Source: Bacteroidaceae bacterium
GTDB taxonomy: Bacteria; Bacteroidota; Bacteroidia; Bacteroidales; Bacteroidaceae
Direction of reading: 5' to 3'
Assembly: GCA_017622495.1 (NCBI GenBank)
Contig: JAGAQY010000065.1
Location: 1-37,835 of the forward strand
DNA: 37,835 bases
Below are positions 33,915 to 37,835 of this stretch, piece after piece; position 1 is the stretch's first letter; each line of letters begins with the position of its first letter. Both the position numbers and the translations under genes were made by a program. The notes below the pieces were generated by a model that had not been told where the DNA came from, made no database searches, and worked only from the letters and a program-made list of their open reading frames with translations.

Positions 33915-34475
33915 TTAGCTTAGAACTTGTGCTATCTGCATGACGCAGTTCTCGAAGAAGTCGATAGTCTTTCTACGGAACTTGCCCTGCTCCTTCAGTA
34001 GCTTGGTCCCTTTCTTGTTGAACGCATGCTCATCGGTGATTGTTTCCTCAGCGCCAAACTTGCTGCCACCGTCTCTCTCTTCTTCATACCAGTAGTTGAT
34101 GCGTGTGAGCTTCAATGTAGTATAGTTCTCGTGACATTGAATCTCTATCCAATAGTTGATGCGTGTGCGATCGAGGACGAAAAACTTATTGGTAAATACC
34201 ATGTATTCCTCGGCTGTGAGGCTCAACTGCTGGTTTTGCGCATCGTCAGTAATGAACTTGGAGATGATTACGTTGGGCTTGTTGAATCGGGTTTTTGCCC
34301 ATGCTGAAATCTTTTCGTAAGCTACTTCTTTAGAAAGCACGGTGGTGATGGTGTCTTGGAACATTACACGCCCATTGGTCACAGGCACACTGCCTACGCC
34401 ATATTTTGCTTCTACTTGTGCCCATCCTGTCATGAGGCTGATGCCTAAACATAGGGTTAAGAATATTCTTTTCAT
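33915..34475 (-). CDS. DUF4468-like periplasmic protein
   Basis: 186 residues with a signal peptide ending near MTGWAQ-VE. A single compact domain follows. It has ITTVLSKEVAYEKISAWAKT (about 43-62) and strands such as QQLSLTAEEYMVFTN, RTRINYWIEIQCHENYTTLK and LTRINYWYEEE, and ends in a helical tail (TIDFFENCVMQIAQVL). The layout fits DUF4468, a TBP-like fold common in secreted proteins of Bacteroidetes with no known activity. First gene of the minus-strand group with the 55-residue membrane protein and the putative porin. Confidence 0.85.
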   Translation of the reverse strand: MKRIFLTLCLGISLMTGWAQVEAKYGVGSVPVTNGRVMFQDTITTVLSKEVAYEKISAWAKTRFNKPNVIISKFITDDAQNQQLSLTAEEYMVFTNKFFVLDRTRINYWIEIQCHENYTTLKLTRINYWYEEERDGGSKFGAEETITDEHAFNKKGTKLLKEQGKFRRKTIDFFENCVMQIAQVLS

Positions 34476-34509
34476 AAATGATCTTTTTTAATGATTATAT
34501 TATAAAGTG

Positions 34510-34517
34510 CAAATATA
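34510..34517 (-). promoter_or_regulatory. -7 promoter element for the DUF4468-like/porin group
   Basis: The complement of 34510-34517 reads TATATTTG, an exact fit to TAnnTTTG, 35 bases upstream of the start codon at 34475. No good -33 element is visible. Confidence 0.5.
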
Positions 34518-34611
34518 CGGATAATTCTTGAAAATACTGTGTAAAAACAGATAATCCTTCGTTGGCGATACATTTTTAACGATTCGAATGGGATAAGAAC
34601 AGATATTTATG

Positions 34612-34619
34612 TATCTTCG
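34612..34619 (+). promoter_or_regulatory. Possible -7 element for the helicase gene
   Basis: TATCTTCG is one mismatch from TAnnTTTG and lies 21 bases before the ATG at 34641, which would give a very short leader. Confidence 0.35.
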
Positions 34620-34640
34620 TACTTTCAAATGCGATGATAT

Positions 34641-36836
34641 ATGGAAAAGGAGCACGACAATCCCGAACTTGACCTTGCGTGGCAGTTTGTAGAGCGCACA
34701 GGAGTCAACGTCTTCCTCACTGGCAAGGCCGGTACGGGTAAGACCACCTTCCTGCGCCGTCTCAAGGAACGCTCACCCAAGCGTATGGTTGTGGTGGCTC
34801 CTACGGGTGTGGCAGCCATCAATGCTGGCGGCGTTACGATACACTCCTTCTTCCAGTTTCCTCTGGCACCCTATATCCCCAATACCTCGTTTCGGGGTAG
34901 CGATGAGAAATACCGCTTCAGCAAGGAGAAGAAGAATATTATCCGTACGCTCGACCTCCTCGTCATCGACGAGATCTCCATGGTGCGTGCCGACCTCCTC
35001 GACCAGATAGATGCCGTGCTGCGTCTTCATAAGGACAAAAACCGCCCCTTCGGCGGAGTGCAGCTCCTGATGATTGGCGACCTCAGCCAGCTGGCTCCCG
35101 TAGTAAAGGAAAGCGAATGGGCGATGCTGCGCGAGTACTACGCCACGCCCTACTTCTTTGGCAGCCTGGCTCTGCAGCAGACACAGCATGTGACCATCGA
35201 ACTATCGCACGTATATCGGCAGACCGACCATACCTTTATTAATATACTCAATGAGGTGCGCGAGAATCGCCTCACGGCGGAGAGTTTGGCCCTGCTCAAT
35301 GCGAGGGTAAAGAGACAACAGACAACGGACAATGGACAACAGTCGGCAGAACACTCAGAATTCAAAATTCAGAATTCAGAATTAACCGACGGCACCATCC
35401 GCCTCACCACCCACAACGCCACGGCCAACCGCTACAACGAGGAGCGCATGGATGCGCTCAAGACACCGCGCTTCTCGTTCAAGGCTACGGTGACGGGCAC
35501 CTTCCCCGAGACCTCCTATCCGGCTGAGGAGACACTCGTGCTCAAGAAGGGGTGTCAGGTGATGTTCCTCAAAAACGACAGCCAAGGCTCGCGCTATTAT
35601 AATGGTAAACTCGGTGAGGTGACTTTTGTGGATGGTTCCAAGATTCGTGTGCGTGGACTCGAAGACAATACGGAAGTGGAGGTAGAGCCCGAGGTATGGA
35701 CCAACGCCCACTACGTCATCGACAAGGAGTCCAAGGAGATACGCGAGGAGATAGAGGGTGAGTTTCGTCAATATCCTCTGCGCCTGGCATGGGCTATCAC
35801 CGTACATAAGAGCCAGGGACTGACGTTCGAGCGTGCCGTGCTCGACGTGAATGCCGCCTTTGCCGCGGGGCAGGTATATGTGGCTCTCAGCCGTCTGCGC
35901 TCGCTCGAAGGGCTTGTACTCACGGCTCCACTCTCGGCCTCGGCCGTGCTCACCGATACGGCGGTAAGCAACTATATGAATATGGAGCTGGAGCAGGCAC
36001 GCCATACGGCCGACAGCCTCTCTACGCTGCAGCGCGACTATTACCTGTATCAGCTCACCGAACTTTTCACCTTCAGAGAACTTGAGTGGGATTTCCACCG
36101 CGTGCTTCGCCTTATCGATGAGCATTTATATAAGGTATATCCCTTGCTCTTGAAGATGTATAAGCAGGCCGATGAGCAGTTTGCCCGCGAACTGACTGCC
36201 GTGTCGGCCACCTTCTATCGCCAATATGCCGCGCTTGTGATGCAGAGTGAGGATTATGCCACGGACAAATTGCTGGCCGAGCGCATACACAAAGCTGCCG
36301 TTTACTTTACCGACCATCTTGATACGCTGCTTAAGCCTCTTATAGAGCGTACACGCCTCGACAGCGACAATAAGGAAATCAAGGAGCGCATCACCGAAGC
36401 AGTGTATGCCCTGCAGCAGTCTTTTGCGCAGAAGCGTCATCTCTTGGCTCGCGTCATAGCCCGTGGATTCAGCGTCACCTCCTACCTCAAGGACAAGGCT
36501 GTGAGCCTGCTCAATGCTGAGCAGCCAGCCAAGCGCGAGCGCAAGAGTAAGGCGGTAGAGAAGATTGAGGTAGACCGCAACTCCGACATCAAGCACCCTA
36601 AACTCTTCCATAAACTCCGTGCCTGGCGTGCAGCTCGTGCCGAGGAATTGGGTCGCCCGGTTTATGGCGTACTTACCCAAAAGGCACTCATCGGCATTGT
36701 CAATGAACTGCCTATCAGTGGCAGGGAACTGCTGCGTATGCCCGGCTTCGGAAAGAAATCGTTGGAGATGTTCGGCAAAGAGATACTCGCCATCGTGCAG
36801 GAATATATCGAGGACAACCCCACGATTTTCCGGTAA
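34641..36836 (+). CDS. PIF1-like superfamily 1B DNA helicase with C-terminal HRDC domain
   Basis: 731 residues. Helicase motifs appear in order: Walker A TGKAGTGKTTFLRR (about 27-40), Ia VVVAPTGVAAINAGGVTIHS, Walker B LDLLVIDEISMV (about 108-119), III GGVQLLMIGDLSQLAPVV, IV/V with LRLAWAITVHKSQGLTFERA (about 380) and VI VYVALSRLRSLEGL. A helical region (about 480-630) and an HRDC-type domain (about 650-731, ISGRELLRMPGFGKKSLEMF) follow. PIF1-family helicases unwind DNA 5' to 3' and resolve G-quadruplexes, R-loops and stalled forks. Residues 225-248 are unusual: they are encoded by a 7-bp word array that otherwise occurs only in intergenic DNA of this window. Confidence 0.95.
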   Translation: MEKEHDNPELDLAWQFVERTGVNVFLTGKAGTGKTTFLRRLKERSPKRMVVVAPTGVAAINAGGVTIHSFFQFPLAPYIPNTSFRGSDEKYRFSKEKKNIIRTLDLLVIDEISMVRADLLDQIDAVLRLHKDKNRPFGGVQLLMIGDLSQLAPVVKESEWAMLREYYATPYFFGSLALQQTQHVTIELSHVYRQTDHTFINILNEVRENRLTAESLALLNARVKRQQTTDNGQQSAEHSEFKIQNSELTDGTIRLTTHNATANRYNEERMDALKTPRFSFKATVTGTFPETSYPAEETLVLKKGCQVMFLKNDSQGSRYYNGKLGEVTFVDGSKIRVRGLEDNTEVEVEPEVWTNAHYVIDKESKEIREEIEGEFRQYPLRLAWAITVHKSQGLTFERAVLDVNAAFAAGQVYVALSRLRSLEGLVLTAPLSASAVLTDTAVSNYMNMELEQARHTADSLSTLQRDYYLYQLTELFTFRELEWDFHRVLRLIDEHLYKVYPLLLKMYKQADEQFARELTAVSATFYRQYAALVMQSEDYATDKLLAERIHKAAVYFTDHLDTLLKPLIERTRLDSDNKEIKERITEAVYALQQSFAQKRHLLARVIARGFSVTSYLKDKAVSLLNAEQPAKRERKSKAVEKIEVDRNSDIKHPKLFHKLRAWRAARAEELGRPVYGVLTQKALIGIVNELPISGRELLRMPGFGKKSLEMFGKEILAIVQEYIEDNPTIFR
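35313..35384. repeat. In-frame 7-bp word array inside the helicase gene
   Basis: Ten 7-bp words (35315-35384). The first four belong to the acaacag/acaacgg type and the last four to the agaattc/aaaattc type. They code for helicase residues 225-248 (RQQTTDNGQQ ... NSEL), a hydrophilic insert with no helicase motif. The second block shares about 19 identical bases with the intergenic array at 6008-6035. Confidence 0.9.
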
Positions 36837-36869
36837 AGTCGGTTCGTGAAGTAACTTTTCATGCAAATG

Positions 36870-36900
36870 TTTGTTGGATAAAAACAAATCGCTAACTTTG
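36870..36900 (+). promoter_or_regulatory. Consensus Bacteroidetes promoter for the MntA/HepT pair
   Basis: TTTG at 36870-36873, exactly 19 bases, then TAACTTTG at 36893-36900: both elements and spacing are consensus. The start would be near 36906, only a base or two from the ATG at 36908, suggesting a leaderless or nearly leaderless mRNA. Confidence 0.75.
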
Positions 36901-36907
36901 TAGCGAA

Positions 36908-37216
36908 ATGAGTATCATAGAAAGTAACATATCGGAGATTTGTGCTTTGTGCTCACGGCACAAAGTCAGTGATATGTCTGTGTTTGGCTCAGTGCTTACT
37001 AATCGCTTTAGCGATGAGAGCGACATAGACTTGCTCGTCAATTTCAAAAAAGAAGAGATTAGCGACTACTTCGACAATTTCTTTGAACTCAAGTATGCCT
37101 TGGAAGCACTCTTCGGGCGCAGCGTCGACTTGGTAGAAGAGCACACCATCAAGAATCCCTATCTTAAGGCAAGCATCGACAACTCTAAAGCTTTGATTTA
37201 TGGAGGACAGAATTAA
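36908..37216 (+). CDS. mntA: MntA-type nucleotidyltransferase antitoxin
   Basis: 102 residues forming a minimal nucleotidyltransferase. The catalytic GSx10DxD motif is complete: G27-S28 in FGSVL, then D39 and D41 in SDIDLLV, with a third acid at D74 in SVDLVEE. In characterised MNT-HEPN pairs this enzyme adds AMP residues to a tyrosine of the HEPN toxin and silences it. The gene comes first and overlaps the toxin gene by 17 nt, so antitoxin is made ahead of toxin from one message with a consensus promoter. Confidence 0.93.
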   Translation: MSIIESNISEICALCSRHKVSDMSVFGSVLTNRFSDESDIDLLVNFKKEEISDYFDNFFELKYALEALFGRSVDLVEEHTIKNPYLKASIDNSKALIYGGQN

Positions 37217-37532
37217 GAAATACCTACAGGATGTCCTCACCGCGATTGAGGAGGTTGAGAGTTTCTTCGACAATAAGCCTAAGTTGTTCGACGATTTCTA
37301 TAGTGACTTGCTTCTTCGCCGTGCCATCGAGCGCAATATTGAGATTATCGGTGAGGCCATGAACCGTATACTTCGCATCGACGAATCAATAGCCATCACC
37401 AATGCTCGCAAGATAGTAGATGCCCGTAATTATATCATCCACGGCTACGACAGCCTTTCTCCCGATATCCTTTGGAGTATGGTAATAAACCATCTCCCAA
37501 GATTGAAGAAAGAGGTTATTGCTTTGCTGTAG
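37200..37532 (+). CDS. hepT: HepT-type HEPN ribonuclease toxin (DUF86)
   Basis: 110 residues, all helical. The HEPN RNase motif Rx4HxY is intact: R76, H81 and Y83 in ARNYIIHGYDS. The conserved RRAIERNIEIIGEAMNRI segment (about 40-57) is typical of DUF86 proteins. By family knowledge the protein is a metal-independent RNase whose Tyr in this motif is the target of AMP addition by the partner MntA. Nothing indicates truncation, so the pair should be functional. No genes follow within the window. Confidence 0.93.
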   Translation: MEDRIKKYLQDVLTAIEEVESFFDNKPKLFDDFYSDLLLRRAIERNIEIIGEAMNRILRIDESIAITNARKIVDARNYIIHGYDSLSPDILWSMVINHLPRLKKEVIALL

Positions 37533-37648
37533 CTCTGTTTACATTACGAAACGCTAGGGAATCCCGTACATTTTTTTCGTAGCATATTGATAGGCAAACC
37601 CTGCGGTTTGCTTACACGGTGTTGAAATCGGAAGTATAGACTTGCTAA

Positions 37649-37676
37649 ACTCTAAAACTTATAAACTTAAAAACTC
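37649..37676. repeat. 8-bp word array
   Basis: Words actctaaa, acttataa and acttaaaa in succession. They are related to the complement of the 16-bp repeat at 8445-8492 and to the array at 8684-8715. Confidence 0.7.
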
Positions 37677-37760
37677 ACGTCCACGCTTACTATTTGAATT
37701 TTCCTAGAGAGCCTGTTTGGTTTTTATTCCAAGTTTAGTTGAGAGGTATTTTCGAGTAGA

Positions 37761-37817
37761 TTTACCCTCTCGGTTCGCAGTGAATAGTGGTCTATTTACA
37801 AGAATTGAGAGGGTAAA
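37761..37817. repeat. Inverted repeat with perfect 11-bp arms at the window edge
   Basis: TTTACCCTCTC (37761-37771) and GAGAGGGTAAA (37807-37817) are perfect complements with a 35-nt centre. It could be the leader hairpin of a next gene or the end of a mobile element; the window stops too early to tell. Confidence 0.7.
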
Positions 37818-37835
37818 GATGCCGAAAAGAGACTC

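Larger units (their letters stand above)
37533..37835. other. Terminal intergenic region without a supported gene
   Basis: 303 bases after the toxin gene. It holds a 7-bp-stem hairpin (GCAAACC-ctgc-GGTTTGC, 37594-37611) that lacks a T run. It also holds an 8-bp word array (37649-37676) and an inverted repeat (37761-37817). An ATG at 37819 opens a frame that leaves the window after five codons. Confidence 0.6.

Noticed and set aside
37594..37611. Rho-independent terminator for the toxin-antitoxin operon
   Set aside because: The hairpin is perfect but no T run follows on either strand, so it is listed only as a hairpin in the terminal region.

Overview
The window reads as a Bacteroidales chromosome, most likely Prevotellaceae or a close relative. 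The grounds are the Bacteroidetes-type promoter signals (TAnnTTTG, in one clear case with TTTG 19 bases upstream), a CotH-family surface protein with a type IX secretion C-terminal domain, a Porin_10-type putative porin, a DUF4468-like protein, and gene order and protein styles typical of the group. No rRNA, tRNA, CRISPR array or intact transposase was seen. Species assignment is inference only.

Layout. (1) 1-8435, minus strand: an efflux cluster with FtsX-type ABC permease, TolC-type outer membrane protein, membrane-anchored adaptor and a second FtsX-type permease that runs off the left edge; no ATPase lies inside the window. (2) 8720-10490, plus strand, divergent from it: a response regulator and a histidine kinase overlapping by 17 nt. 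The regulator is an NtrC-type protein that has lost its ATPase core. A clear inverted repeat lies midway between the two predicted divergent promoters. (3) 10585-12550: a YigZ/IMPACT protein and glyA, convergent, sharing a bidirectional terminator. (4) 12792-19792: a second efflux operon with three consecutive lipoprotein adaptors, a MacB-type permease, its ATPase and a TolC-type protein. (5) 19829-24690: a YrdC-family protein (minus), then an SPFH / ribbon-helix-helix / PH-like trio, a membrane acyltransferase and a CPBP-type membrane protease. (6) 24895-31479: a 1156-residue CotH-family secreted protein, a nitroreductase, a DUF2520 protein, Maf and an oxidoreductase (minus). (7) 31599-34475, minus: putative porin, a 55-residue membrane protein and a DUF4468-like protein. 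(8) 34641-37532: a PIF1-like helicase and an MntA/HepT (MNT-HEPN) toxin-antitoxin pair. The last 303 bases hold no gene that I can support.

The most striking signal is not a gene. Intergenic DNA is filled with short diverged tandem 'word' arrays whose period is constant within an array but differs between arrays: 7 nt (many), 8 nt, 9 nt, 10 nt and 22 nt. The 7-9 nt arrays sit against start or stop codons. One 7-nt array (ten words) lies in frame inside the helicase gene and adds 24 residues; another supplies the first residues of the acyltransferase; others supply stop codons. Three separate arrays have an exact 22-nt period, about four units each. Each has its own dyad-symmetric core that is unrelated to the cores of the other two. 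I know of no established function for these and treat them as the main lead.
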